Counted from the first letter of the stretch, positions 24,599 to 33,530 are shown. The stretch: 64,000 bases of DNA from Pandoraea communis (GCF_902459745.1 NZ_CABPSJ010000005.1:124001-188000); one strand, 5' to 3'. Translations and numbers: made by a program. Notes: a model not told the origin generated them from the sequence alone.

Positions 24599-25723
24599 AT
24601 GCCATTGCAGCGCTTCATTGCCCGCCGTCTAGGCGCCCTTACCGAGCCGAGCACCCGCATTCCTTATGCGTGGGTGTATCACGAGCCCGACGTCTTCATG
24701 CAACGCACGTCGTCGTTGAGCGTTGCCAAAAAATATCTGCACCGGCGCTTGCGTCTCGCGATAAGCGGGCAGTCGAATCGAGAAGTGCGTCATGTGGCGC
24801 CGAATGCGCGGGTGTTGTGGATCTATGGCGGCAAGGCGTCGGTGGGCGATGCCGTGATGGACATGTCAGGCCGGGCGCTGTTGCGTGGACGTGAGGGGCC
24901 TGTCGATCTGCTGATTACGCCGGGGCTGAAGGCGTTGTTCGAGGGTGACGATATCTTCCGTCACGTCTACGACGATCCCGCGAGCGTGAATCCGGGCGAA
25001 TACGACGTCATCGTATTGCAGGAATTCAACTATCCGACTCTGCGGCTGAAGCGAAAATTCTTCCCGTCGCTGCCCTTTGCCTGCTTGTTCCGCTTCTTCC
25101 ACGGCCCGGATCGTAATCAGACACAGTTCAGCTTTGCGGCCGTCAACGATGTCTTCTCGTTGGGGCTGGCGTCCGACGACTTGTTTGCGCGTGCAAAGCC
25201 GTATCTGCGCAGGGAGTCGGAGTTACCGGAGGCTGTGGCGCAGCAACTGCCGGCGGGGCCGTTTCTGGTGCTTGCGATGGGGGGTGTGGAGCCGCGCCGC
25301 ACATATGCGCAATGGCGCGAGTTCTTGCAGGCATACGACATAGCGTACCAACCGGGGATGCCGGCGGGCATCGTGTTGTTGGGATCGGGCAATGGTGCTG
25401 AGGCGGCGAAGGCGTTGATGACGGCGAAATTCGTCAATCTGCAATTGGCGTCGTACGTGGGTCAGTTGACGTTGCGTGAAGCGAAGCGAGTGATTGCAAA
25501 CGCTGCACTTTTCGTGGGTGCCGATGGTGGTTTGATGCATGTGGCGCACACGACATCCACGCCGAGCGTGACGCTCTTTGCGAAGGCTGAACCCCCCTAT
25601 TTGCGACTGACGCCGCAGTGTCAATCGGTGCCGTTGCAGACAGATTCAGACGTGAGTGCGGTGGATCCGGAGGAGTTGGCGGAGACGGTCGTTGCCACCT
25701 TGGCATCGGTGCCGCTGCGCTAG
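24599..25723 (+). CDS. Glycosyltransferase family 9 (heptosyltransferase-like)
   Basis: A 374-residue GT-B protein. The C-terminal nucleotide-sugar site FVGADGGLMHVAHTTSTPSVTLF is the family signature (given here only by its core GADGGLMHVAH). The N-terminal half has VLWIYGGKASVGDAVM, an unusual form of the usual VRxxxxGDxxL. Members add heptose or other sugars to lipopolysaccharide core. It stands apart from any LPS cluster. An upstream ATG at 24557 would add 14 residues; neither start has a clear ribosome site. Confidence 0.82.
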   Translation: MPLQRFIARRLGALTEPSTRIPYAWVYHEPDVFMQRTSSLSVAKKYLHRRLRLAISGQSNREVRHVAPNARVLWIYGGKASVGDAVMDMSGRALLRGREGPVDLLITPGLKALFEGDDIFRHVYDDPASVNPGEYDVIVLQEFNYPTLRLKRKFFPSLPFACLFRFFHGPDRNQTQFSFAAVNDVFSLGLASDDLFARAKPYLRRESELPEAVAQQLPAGPFLVLAMGGVEPRRTYAQWREFLQAYDIAYQPGMPAGIVLLGSGNGAEAAKALMTAKFVNLQLASYVGQLTLREAKRVIANAALFVGADGGLMHVAHTTSTPSVTLFAKAEPPYLRLTPQCQSVPLQTDSDVSAVDPEELAETVVATLASVPLR

Positions 25724-25756
25724 CGTTAGGGGGGAGAACGGGGAAAGAGACGGATC

Positions 25757-25811
25757 GGGGCCCCTTTCCGAATCGAGTTGGGTTTATGTCTGAGAGGCGG
25801 AAAGGGGGCCC
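25757..25811. other. Long imperfect inverted repeat between convergent genes
   Basis: GGGGCCCCTTTCCG at 25757-25770 and CGGAAAGGGGGCCC at 25798-25811 pair at 13 of 14 positions with a 27-base loop, between the convergent glycosyltransferase and iron-alcohol-dehydrogenase genes. It may take part in termination for either strand; no T tract follows. Confidence 0.4.
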
Positions 25812-25899
25812 GGTCCGTCGGAGAGGTACTCTGGGCGGGGTGCAGCAACGGGTCGGCCGATCAAGCCGACCCGGGGTGCAGGGCAAGGGGCCTGTCGAT

Positions 25900-27063
25900 T
25901 TAGAACGCGGCGCTATAGATAGCGAAAGCGTCTGCCTCGGTGACTTCACGCGGGTTATTCACGAGAAGGCGCGTCTGGCGCATGGCGTCGCTGGCCATGC
26001 GGGCGATGTCGTCTTGCTTGACGCCAACTTCCCGCAGGGTACGGGGAATCGCGGTATCGACGATGAGTTGCTCGATGTGTTGAATGAGCGCGTTGGTTTT
26101 TGCCTCATCGCTGCCGGAGATCTTGGCGGGAAGGATGACATCGGCTAGCTCGGCGTAGTGCTTGCTCGCGGCAGGGGCATTGAAGCGCATGACATGCGAG
26201 AGCACGAGGGCGTTAGAGAGGCCGTGGGCGACGTGGAAGATGCCACCGATCGGGTAGGCGAGGGCGTGAACGGCGGCGACGGGCGAGTTTGCGAAAGCTT
26301 GTCCGGCGAACATGGCGCCGAGCAGCATAGCTTCGCGGGCCTCGCGGTGGTTGCCGTCGTTGCAGGCGGGCAGCAGATTGCGCGAGAGCAATTCGAGGGC
26401 TTTCACGGCGAGCGTGTCTGAAATCGGGTTCTTCAGATGCGCGGACGTATAGGCTTCGATGGCGTGCACCATCGCGTCGATACCCGTTGCGGCGGTGGCG
26501 ACGCGTGGCAGACCGAGCGTGAGTTCCGCATCGAGAATTGCGAGGTCTGCGTAAAGTTGCGGCGCTACGACACCCATCTTCGTCGTTTCGCCGGTTGTCA
26601 CGATCGACACGGCGGTCACTTCCGAGCCCGTACCGGCGGTCGTCGGCATTTGCACCAGCGGCAGGCGTGTGCCGGTGACATTCTTGACGCCGTACATTTC
26701 TTTGATCGACTGCGTGCCGGGCAGCAGTACGGCGAGTAGCTTGGCTACGTCCATCGACGAGCCGCCGCCCAGCCCCAGCACGATCTCTGCGTCGGCGGCG
26801 CGGGCGCGTTCGGCGGCTTCCAGCACCACATGCTCAGGCGGGTCGGCGATTACGTCGTCGATCACCGAGACCTGCCAGTCGTGCTTGGCGAGATCTGCCA
26901 GCGCCGGGGCCAGCAGACCGCTCTTGTGCAAAAAGCCGTCCGTCACCACGCACAGGCGTTTGCCCGCCGGATACTGCTCGCGCAACAGCGCGCCCAGACG
27001 GCGTGCTGCACCAAATTCCACGACGACCGTTGGAACCGTCTGGAAACGAAAAGCGTTCATCAT
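25900..27063 (-). CDS. Iron-containing alcohol dehydrogenase
   Basis: A 387-residue type III alcohol dehydrogenase. The NAD site GGGSSMDVAK (about 99-108) and the metal ligands Asp196, His200 (GIDAMVHAIEAY), His266 and His280 (FHVAHG) are all present. Family members oxidise alcohols, including 4-hydroxybutyrate, to aldehydes. It is the last gene of an apparent operon that starts with a semialdehyde dehydrogenase and contains a Liv importer, so it may turn an imported hydroxy acid into a semialdehyde. GAGGAAA precedes the tandem ATGs. Confidence 0.93.
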   Translation of the reverse strand: MMNAFRFQTVPTVVVEFGAARRLGALLREQYPAGKRLCVVTDGFLHKSGLLAPALADLAKHDWQVSVIDDVIADPPEHVVLEAAERARAADAEIVLGLGGGSSMDVAKLLAVLLPGTQSIKEMYGVKNVTGTRLPLVQMPTTAGTGSEVTAVSIVTTGETTKMGVVAPQLYADLAILDAELTLGLPRVATAATGIDAMVHAIEAYTSAHLKNPISDTLAVKALELLSRNLLPACNDGNHREAREAMLLGAMFAGQAFANSPVAAVHALAYPIGGIFHVAHGLSNALVLSHVMRFNAPAASKHYAELADVILPAKISGSDEAKTNALIQHIEQLIVDTAIPRTLREVGVKQDDIARMASDAMRQTRLLVNNPREVTEADAFAIYSAAF

Positions 27064-27084
27064 CGTTTTCCTCTTGAGACCTTC

Positions 27085-27732
27085 TCAGATTGACGCGACC
27101 ATCTGGCCGCGATCGATTCGGTAGACGCTATCGAGCACCGCGCCTGCGTGTTGCAGATCTGCGCCCGACAGAATCACCGCGAGACCGGCGCCGCGCATCT
27201 GGCCGATCACCTCGGCAATGCGCTTCGAGAGCGCCGGGGCCACGCCCTCGAACGGTTCGTCGAGCATCAGCAGACGCGAACTGGTCATGAGCGCGCGTCC
27301 GACAGCCACCAGTTTCTGCTGGCCTCCCGACAATTGCAAGGCACGGCGCGGCGCCCACTCCCGGGCTTCCGGAATGATGCGGTAAACCTTGTCCAGACGT
27401 TCCTGCACGTCCTTCGCCTTCAGTGCCCAGGCGGGCACACACAGGTTTTCCTCCACCGTCATGTCCGGAATCAGACGGCGATCTTCCGGGGCGTAGCCGA
27501 TACCCAGCGACGTGCGCTCGTGCGGCGGCGCCTTCACCAGATCCACGCCGTCGAACGTCAGCGTGCCGCCGTTCGGCTTCACCAGTCCCATGATCGCGCG
27601 CAACGTCGTCGTCTTGCCCGCACCGTTGCGGCCGATCAGACCGACAATCGCGCCCTTCGGCACCGAGAACTGCACCCCGCGCAGAATGTCCGTCGCGCCG
27701 AAGCGCACATTCAGATTTCCGACCTCAAGCAT
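27085..27732 (-). CDS. livF: Branched-chain amino-acid-type ABC importer ATPase, LivF
   Basis: A 215-residue ATPase of the high-affinity amino-acid importer family. Walker A GRNGAGKTT, signature LSGGQQ, Walker B LLMLDEP, and YAPEDRRLIPDMTVEEN typical of LivF. The usual switch His (SHD/VEQ region) reads ILSGADLQHAG, where LivF proteins normally have VEQ; this is a divergent H-loop. The ATG at 27732 overlaps the LivG stop by 8 bases. It works with the LivG-type ATPase and two permeases next to it. Confidence 0.92.
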   Translation of the reverse strand: MLEVGNLNVRFGATDILRGVQFSVPKGAIVGLIGRNGAGKTTTLRAIMGLVKPNGGTLTFDGVDLVKAPPHERTSLGIGYAPEDRRLIPDMTVEENLCVPAWALKAKDVQERLDKVYRIIPEAREWAPRRALQLSGGQQKLVAVGRALMTSSRLLMLDEPFEGVAPALSKRIAEVIGQMRGAGLAVILSGADLQHAGAVLDSVYRIDRGQMVASI

Positions 27733-28489
27733 GGGCCACCTCGCTTGCCACATTCCCGGCGCCCGGCACCGCAGCCACCGTCTCGCCAATGATCAACTCG
27801 CGCACCTGGGCGTTGGCCAGTACCACATCGGCCGTGCCGTCCGCCAGAATACGGCCGTCGCAAAACGCCAGCACCCGATCGCTGTAGCGGCGCACGATTT
27901 CCATATCGTGCTCCACGAAAAGCACCGTAATGCCCAGCGCGCGTGCTGCATCCAGCACACGATTCATCACGTCGAACTTCTCTTCCGCCGCCACGCCCGA
28001 AGTCGGCTCGTCGAGCAACAACACTTCCGGCTTGCAGACCATCGCCAGCGCAATATCCAGCAGCTTGCGCACGCCCTCGGGCAACGTGCCCGACATCATG
28101 TCCGCGAACTCCAGCACGCCAAGACGCGCCAGACTCTCGTTCGCCAGCTCGGCCGATAGCCCCGAAATCGCCAGCGCGATCTCGATGTTCTCGCGCGCCG
28201 TCTGCGAGCCGAAGAGCTGCGGAATCTGGAACGAACGTGCAATGCCAAGACGCGTAATCTTGCGCGGTGCGAGCCCCGTGATGCGCTTGCCGCGGAACAC
28301 GATCTCCCCGCGATCCGGCTTGATATAGCCCGTGAGCATGTTCACGAACGTCGTCTTGCCCGCACCGTTCGTGCCGATCAGCCCTACCACGCTTTGCGCG
28401 TCGATATTGACCGTAATGTCCTTCGCCGGCGAGACACTGCCGAACGTCTTGTACAGGCCCGTGGCCTCAATGATGTGTTTCGATGCCAT
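27725..28489 (-). CDS. livG: Branched-chain amino-acid-type ABC importer ATPase, LivG
   Basis: A 254-residue ATPase: Walker A GTNGAGKTT, LivG-type RSFQIPQLFGSQTARENIEI, Walker B VLLLDEP and FVEHDMEIVRRYSDRV. The signature loop reads LPEGVRK in place of LSGGQ, an uncommon form. The ATG at 28489 is preceded by AAGGGG at six bases; a further ATG at 28504 forms an ATGA overlap with the LivM stop and is an alternative. It is the second ATPase of the importer. Confidence 0.92.
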   Translation of the reverse strand: MASKHIIEATGLYKTFGSVSPAKDITVNIDAQSVVGLIGTNGAGKTTFVNMLTGYIKPDRGEIVFRGKRITGLAPRKITRLGIARSFQIPQLFGSQTARENIEIALAISGLSAELANESLARLGVLEFADMMSGTLPEGVRKLLDIALAMVCKPEVLLLDEPTSGVAAEEKFDVMNRVLDAARALGITVLFVEHDMEIVRRYSDRVLAFCDGRILADGTADVVLANAQVRELIIGETVAAVPGAGNVASEVAHA

Positions 28490-28500
28490 CTCGTGCCCCT

Positions 28501-29517
28501 TCATGCGGCGTCGCCCGAAGCGGTCGCCGTCGTCGTTGCCGTCTGCGTGACCGGATGCACAGCCCCCCGCTTGCGACGCACCAGCCCCAGACTCGTCAGC
28601 CCGCCCGGCAGGAACGCAATGATCGCCAGCATGATCGCGCCCATTACGATCTGCCACGTGTTCGGTGCGTAGCGATACGCCATCGCGCGCGCCACTTCCA
28701 GCAACAACGCACCGATGAACGGCGAGAAGGCGAAGCGCGTGCCCGAGAGCACCGCGATGAAAACGAACTCACCCGAGGTCGTCCAGAACGCCATGTCCGG
28801 ATCGATGTGACCGATGTTGAACGCCTGCAACGCGCCGCCCAGACCCGCAAGGGCGCCGGCAATCACATACGTCAGATGAATGTTCGCGCGCGCCGACGTA
28901 CCCAGATACTCCACGCGGATCTCGTTGTCCTTGATCGCGGGGCCGAGACGGCCCGGCGTCGAGCGCATATACAGCGCAACCGCCATCACACAGACAATCG
29001 CCGCGATGAAACCCACCGCGAACAGATTTGTGCCCGTGAGCTGCCACGGCTCAGCGCTGCTGCCCAGTGTCGGAGCGTTCACGTTGAAGCCGTCGCTGCC
29101 GCCGAGTTCCACGTTATTGAGCAACAGGCCGTAGCAGATCATCGACAGCGCCAGCGTGAGCATCGCGAAGAAAATGTCGCGGTAGCGTGCCAGCAGGAAA
29201 CCCAGCACCAGTGCGAGAACGGCCGAGACGATCATCGAGATCGCCAGCAGCGAGAACAGCGCCGTCAGCCCGTAATAGTTCATGCCGAGGCCCACGCAGT
29301 ACGCGCCGACTGCGAAGAACAACGCCTGCCCGAACGAGGCCAGCCCCGTGCGCAGCAACAGCGCCAGTCCCAACGCGACGATACCCTTCGACAGTGCCAC
29401 CGACACTAGAAACTGCCATTGCGGCAGCGCCAGACCTGCCGCACCGATGGCGGCGAAACCGATCACTGCGAGCCACGTGCCGGGCGCGCGCAGGTGAGAA
29501 CAGATTGCGGAACTCAT
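28501..29517 (-). CDS. livM: Branched-chain amino-acid-type ABC importer permease, LivM
   Basis: A 338-residue inner-membrane permease with about nine hydrophobic segments. The family motif FSPFIGALLLEVARAMAY and the GLASFGQALFFAVGAY region identify LivM. The C-terminal about 25 residues are Thr/Ala-rich and not conserved. Its start overlaps the LivH stop (ATGA), so the four transport genes are translationally linked. The ligand of this subfamily cannot be told from permease sequence. Confidence 0.93.
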   Translation of the reverse strand: MSSAICSHLRAPGTWLAVIGFAAIGAAGLALPQWQFLVSVALSKGIVALGLALLLRTGLASFGQALFFAVGAYCVGLGMNYYGLTALFSLLAISMIVSAVLALVLGFLLARYRDIFFAMLTLALSMICYGLLLNNVELGGSDGFNVNAPTLGSSAEPWQLTGTNLFAVGFIAAIVCVMAVALYMRSTPGRLGPAIKDNEIRVEYLGTSARANIHLTYVIAGALAGLGGALQAFNIGHIDPDMAFWTTSGEFVFIAVLSGTRFAFSPFIGALLLEVARAMAYRYAPNTWQIVMGAIMLAIIAFLPGGLTSLGLVRRKRGAVHPVTQTATTTATASGDAA

Positions 29518-30410
29518 ATCTTGCGAGCCTCCATCGGAGCGAAGATGCCTTTCGGACGCACAGCCAGCACCAGCGCCATGACGATGTAAATCGAGAACAG
29601 CTCGCCTTGCGGCCAGTAATGCACCGCACTCGCGCGCACCAGACCCACGAGCAGCGCGCCAAACGCCGCGCCGGGCAGCGAGCCGAGCCCGCCGATCACC
29701 ACCACCGCAAAAGTGAGCACCACGATCTCGACCCCCATGCCCGGCGCCACCGACACCGTCGGCGCTGTCAGCGCACCGCCAATGGCGGCCAGCACGGCGC
29801 CGGCCATGAACGTCACCACGAAATAGCGGCTCACGCGAATGCCCATCGCCTGACTGACCTCACGATCGTGAATCACCGCGCGCAGCAAACGGCCGCTGCG
29901 CGTGAACTTCAGGAACGACGTGAGGCCGATACCGGCCACGAGCGCCACGCCCACGATCAGGAAGTTGTAATTCGGGTACGAAAGATCGCCCAGATCGAAA
30001 TTGCCGAGGAAGCTGTACGGCTCCGACACCGTGTATGGGTCCACGCCCCATACCAGCTTGATCGCGTCTTCCATGATCAGGAAGAGCGCATAGGTCACCA
30101 GCAGCAGCACCACGGGGTCTTGCCCATAGAAACGCTTCAGCACCCCGCGCTCCATGATGAAACCGATGGCTCCGCCCGCGACAATGGCCGCCAGCACGAG
30201 CAACAGATAGCTCACGTAAAGGTTGCCGCCCTGGGCAACCCACGGGCCGATCAACGTCACGCCAGCGTACGCACCCAACGCGTACAGGCTGCCGTGCGCC
30301 ATGTTCAAGATTTTGAGCACGCCGTAGACGAGGGTCAGTCCCAGGGCAACCAGGAACAGCCACGCGGCGTACATCACCCCGTCCACCAGGACGGCGTAGA
30401 TCTGCGACAT
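29514..30410 (-). CDS. livH: Branched-chain amino-acid-type ABC importer permease, LivH
   Basis: A 298-residue permease with eight or so membrane segments. GLTLVYGVLKILNMAHGSLYALGAY near the N-terminus (core NMAHGSLYALGAY) and VVIGGLGSLPGAAFGALLVG near residue 240 are LivH hallmarks. The ATG at 30410 has AAGGAG upstream. A strong hairpin separates it from the binding-protein gene, which suggests differential expression of the binding protein. Confidence 0.94.
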   Translation of the reverse strand: MSQIYAVLVDGVMYAAWLFLVALGLTLVYGVLKILNMAHGSLYALGAYAGVTLIGPWVAQGGNLYVSYLLLVLAAIVAGGAIGFIMERGVLKRFYGQDPVVLLLVTYALFLIMEDAIKLVWGVDPYTVSEPYSFLGNFDLGDLSYPNYNFLIVGVALVAGIGLTSFLKFTRSGRLLRAVIHDREVSQAMGIRVSRYFVVTFMAGAVLAAIGGALTAPTVSVAPGMGVEIVVLTFAVVVIGGLGSLPGAAFGALLVGLVRASAVHYWPQGELFSIYIVMALVLAVRPKGIFAPMEARKI

Positions 30411-30428
30411 CTCGCATTCTCCTTGGAA

Positions 30429-30472
30429 CGCAAAGCGGCGGGCGGCACACAGTCCGCCACGCCCGCTTTGCG
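30429..30472 (-). other. Intercistronic stem-loop between binding-protein and permease genes
   Basis: CGCAAAGCGGCGGGCGG at 30429-30445 pairs with the complementary stretch 30454-30472, with two single-base bulges and an 8-base loop, giving about 17 bp. No T run follows. Such hairpins often protect the upstream binding-protein mRNA so that it is made in excess over the permeases. A second small dyad (GACTC/GAGTC) lies at about 30510-30522. Confidence 0.6.
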
Positions 30473-30539
30473 GGTACGACTCAAGGTCGTTGCAGCTTTA
30501 TTGCGCGGAAGACTCGTGAGTCCTCCTGAACGAGACGCC

Positions 30540-31844
30540 TCAGTGCTTCAGGCCGCCCTTGATCCAATCGGCCGACTTCACGCCCTCGGGCGGCGTGACT
30601 TCCGCGATCGAATACTGCTTCACGTCGGTCACGGTGACCTTACCGTTCACGTTTTTCACAATGCCGAACGCCGTGCCCTGCGCTGCCTGATGCCCCTTGC
30701 CCAGCGTCAGGCCGATCTTGCCGGCCGGTGCGTCGAACGCGAGGTGCTCGAACGAAGCGATAACCTGCTCGGGCGTGGGCTGCTTGCCGCCATTGGCCGC
30801 CTGCGCCTTCTCATAAGCCGCCTTGAGCGCGAGGATGCTCTGGTTCATCTTGTACGACGGGTAGCTCGGCGTATCGTTGAACTTCGCGCTGTAAGCGGTG
30901 CGCAGCCAACGGTTCAGTGCGTTGTCGGGCGCGAACATGCCGTACATGCCGCGTGCACCGATGATCACGCCGTCCGGCAGACGCGTCTTGCCGTGCGTGG
31001 CCGTCTCGCCTGCGGTGAGCACTGTCAGCGACTTCTTGAACAGATCGCGCGGACCGGCCTGTACCACGAGGCCTTCCAGATCGCCGCCCCAGAAGCTCGA
31101 ATGCAGCACGTCCGGGTGCGCGGACAACAGGCTCGAAATACCAGCGTTGTACTGGCCGGCGCCCAACTGCGGCATTTGCGAGCTGACAGCCTTCGCGTTC
31201 GGCTTAAGCGCCTTCAGCGTGCCTTCGAAGTCGGCCCAGGCGTCCTGACCCCAGGCGTAGTTCTGATTGATGCCGGCGTACGTTTGCAGATCCGGCTTGC
31301 GCTCGGCAACGTAGCGGGCTGCGCCTACGTTGTCCATCGTGGCCGTGGCGACTGGGCGGAAGACGTACTTGAAGCTGGCGTCTTCGAACACGCGCGGCGT
31401 GCCGCAATCGAAGAGCAGCGTGACCTTCTTCAGTTCTTCTGCGACCGGTGCGATGGCCAGGCAGTTGCCCGACGACGTGTAGCCCACCACATAGTCCACG
31501 CCCTGATTCAGCAGGTTGCGGTATTCGCTCACTTGCTTGCTCGTGCTGCCCGCTTCGTCGATGTAGACGAGTTCGATCGGTGCGCCGCCGAAGCCCTTCG
31601 TGGCGTACGGGGCCGGCACCTTGCCGGCGTTGAGTTCGGCTGCCGTGATTTCGGCGGCGTTCTTGGCGGGCACGCCGAACGGACCTGCGGCGGCGCCCGA
31701 CATGAACGTCACGATGCCGATCTTGATCGGCTTCGCGGCCGTTGACGTCTGCGCTTGCGCCGTCGTGGCAACCGAGGCGATGGCGGCGCCGGCCGCGAGT
31801 GCGAGAGCGAGCGGCTTCATGCCGCGCTGGATAACGCGCTTCAT
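30540..31844 (-). CDS. LivK-type periplasmic substrate-binding protein
   Basis: A 434-residue type I binding protein. The signal peptide is about residues 1-31 (ending AQAQT), followed by IKIGIVTFMSGAAAGPFGVPA. Conserved Leu/Ile/Val-binding core elements include DYVVGYTSSGNC and YAWGQDAWADF. It is longer than LivK and resembles proteins that bind aromatic or organic acids rather than branched amino acids. The ATG at 31844 has AAAGGAAA upstream. It delivers the ligand to the Liv permeases encoded next. Confidence 0.92.
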   Translation of the reverse strand: MKRVIQRGMKPLALALAAGAAIASVATTAQAQTSTAAKPIKIGIVTFMSGAAAGPFGVPAKNAAEITAAELNAGKVPAPYATKGFGGAPIELVYIDEAGSTSKQVSEYRNLLNQGVDYVVGYTSSGNCLAIAPVAEELKKVTLLFDCGTPRVFEDASFKYVFRPVATATMDNVGAARYVAERKPDLQTYAGINQNYAWGQDAWADFEGTLKALKPNAKAVSSQMPQLGAGQYNAGISSLLSAHPDVLHSSFWGGDLEGLVVQAGPRDLFKKSLTVLTAGETATHGKTRLPDGVIIGARGMYGMFAPDNALNRWLRTAYSAKFNDTPSYPSYKMNQSILALKAAYEKAQAANGGKQPTPEQVIASFEHLAFDAPAGKIGLTLGKGHQAAQGTAFGIVKNVNGKVTVTDVKQYSIAEVTPPEGVKSADWIKGGLKH

Positions 31845-31954
31845 ACTGGTTTCCTTTGGTGGTGTTGCGACTTGTCTGTCGATTTATGAACTTGCGGAGT
31901 TCTGATGCTCCGGCGCTTCGGTGCGATGGCGGGGCCTGTTTCCAGGCCCATCCA

Positions 31955-33403
31955 TCACACTTGCAGACACAGGTACTTCAGTTCGAGGTATTCCTCGATG
32001 CCGTAGTGCGAGCCCTCGCGGCCCACGCCCGATTGCTTGATGCCGCCGAACGGGGCGACTTCATTTGAGATCAAGCCGGTGTTCAGGCCGACCATGCCGT
32101 ACTCCAGCGCTTCGGCCGTGCGCCATGCGCGCGAGATGTCACGTGTGTACAGATACGCCGCGAGACCGAATTCCGTGTCGTTCGCGAGTGCGACGGCTTC
32201 GGCGTCGGCCGTGAAGCGGAACAAGGGCGCTACCGGGCCGAAGATTTCTTCGCGTGCCACGCGCATTTGCGACGTTGCGTCGGCAATCACCGTCGGTGCG
32301 TAGTAGGTGCCGCCCAGCGCATGCGCTTCGCCGCCCACCAGCACACGGCCGCCGCGCGACTTGGCGTCTTCCACAAGCGTGACCACCTTTTCCACCGCCT
32401 TGCCTTCGATCAGCGGGCCGATCAGCACACCGTCTTCCAGACCGTTGCCGACCTTCATGTCGGCCACGCGCTGCGCGAACTTCGCGGCGAACGCATCATA
32501 GACGCCGTCCTGAATATAGAAACGGTTCGCGCACACGCACGTCTGGCCGCCATTGCGGTACTTCGCCGCGATCGCCCCTTCGACGGCGGCGTCGAGGTCC
32601 GCATCGTCGAACACGATGAACGGTGCGTTGCCACCCAGCTCCAGCGACATGCGCTTGACGGTCGGTGCGCACTGCGCCATGAGCAGGCGGCCCACGCCGG
32701 TCGACCCCGTGAACGACAACTTACGCACGCTCGGGTGCGAAGTGAGCACGCCACCCACGGCACGCGCGTCACCCGTCACGACCTGAAACACGCCGCCCGG
32801 AATGCCGGCGCGGTGTGCCAGTTCGGCTAGCGCAAAGGCGGAGAGCGGCGTGAGTTCGGAAGGCTTGACCACGATGGCGCAGCCGGCGGCCAGTGCCGGG
32901 GCGACCTTGCGTGTGATCATCGCCGCGGGGAAATTCCACGGCGTGATGGCCGCGCACACGCCAACGGGCTGCCTGAGCGTGACGAGGCGCTTGTCCGAGG
33001 CGGGCGTGGCGAGCACATCGCCATCCACGCGTTTGGCTTGCTCTGCGAACCACTCGACGAAGCTGGCGGCATAGGCGATCTCGCCGCGCGACTCGGCGAG
33101 CGGCTTGCCTTGCTCACGCGTCATCAGATACGCCAGATCCTCCGTGTGGGCGATCATCAGATCGAACCAGCGGCGCAGCACAGCGGCACGTTCCTTGCCG
33201 GTACGGGCAGCCCACGGCTTTTGTGCGGCTTCGGCCGCCACCACGGCACGCGTGGTTTCCTCGGCGCCAAGTTCCGGCACCTTGGCCAGCACCTCGCCCG
33301 TGGCCGGGTCCAGCACGTCGAACGTCTTGCCGCTGTCGGCCGCGATCCATTGACCGTCGACCCAGGCGAGTGTCTTGAAGAGGGTAGTGTCTTTGAGTTG
33401 CAT
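31955..33403 (-). CDS. NAD(P)-dependent succinate-semialdehyde/aldehyde dehydrogenase (GabD-like)
   Basis: A 482-residue aldehyde dehydrogenase. The catalytic Cys289 lies in NGGQTCVCANR, the general base Glu255 in SLELGGNAP, and the cofactor motif in FTGSTGVGRLL. The sequence follows the GabD pattern, including LNTGLISNEVAPFGGIKQSGVGREG (core ISNEVAPFGG). It converts a semialdehyde to the acid, succinate semialdehyde to succinate being most likely. It is the first gene of the minus-strand operon that includes the Liv importer and iron alcohol dehydrogenase, and faces an IclR regulator. Confidence 0.93.
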   Translation of the reverse strand: MQLKDTTLFKTLAWVDGQWIAADSGKTFDVLDPATGEVLAKVPELGAEETTRAVVAAEAAQKPWAARTGKERAAVLRRWFDLMIAHTEDLAYLMTREQGKPLAESRGEIAYAASFVEWFAEQAKRVDGDVLATPASDKRLVTLRQPVGVCAAITPWNFPAAMITRKVAPALAAGCAIVVKPSELTPLSAFALAELAHRAGIPGGVFQVVTGDARAVGGVLTSHPSVRKLSFTGSTGVGRLLMAQCAPTVKRMSLELGGNAPFIVFDDADLDAAVEGAIAAKYRNGGQTCVCANRFYIQDGVYDAFAAKFAQRVADMKVGNGLEDGVLIGPLIEGKAVEKVVTLVEDAKSRGGRVLVGGEAHALGGTYYAPTVIADATSQMRVAREEIFGPVAPLFRFTADAEAVALANDTEFGLAAYLYTRDISRAWRTAEALEYGMVGLNTGLISNEVAPFGGIKQSGVGREGSHYGIEEYLELKYLCLQV

Positions 33404-33477
33404 GGCTGTTGACCGGGCTCGCCGGCTTTTCCTGTTGGCGAAACGGCGCGCGGCAGTCTCTCGGTTGCTGCTTGCCG

Positions 33478-33530
33478 TTCTATCTATTGAACGATATTCT
33501 ATGTATTGAACATGATTCTACGTATTGAAC
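33478..33530. promoter_or_regulatory. Three spaced 15-bp repeats, probable IclR operator array
   Basis: TTCTATCTATTGAAC (33478-33492), TTCTATGTATTGAAC (33497-33511) and TTCTACGTATTGAAC (33516-33530) recur with 4-base spacers, a 19-base period. Each contains a TTC-N9-GAA dyad. They lie in the divergent gap between the semialdehyde dehydrogenase operon and an IclR gene, so they are the likely regulator sites. Confidence 0.7.

Noticed and set aside
29187-31745. 852-codon plus-strand frame across the Liv genes
   Set aside because: Opposite to livM, livH and the binding protein, each with clear motifs; composition is Arg/His-rich and not protein-like.
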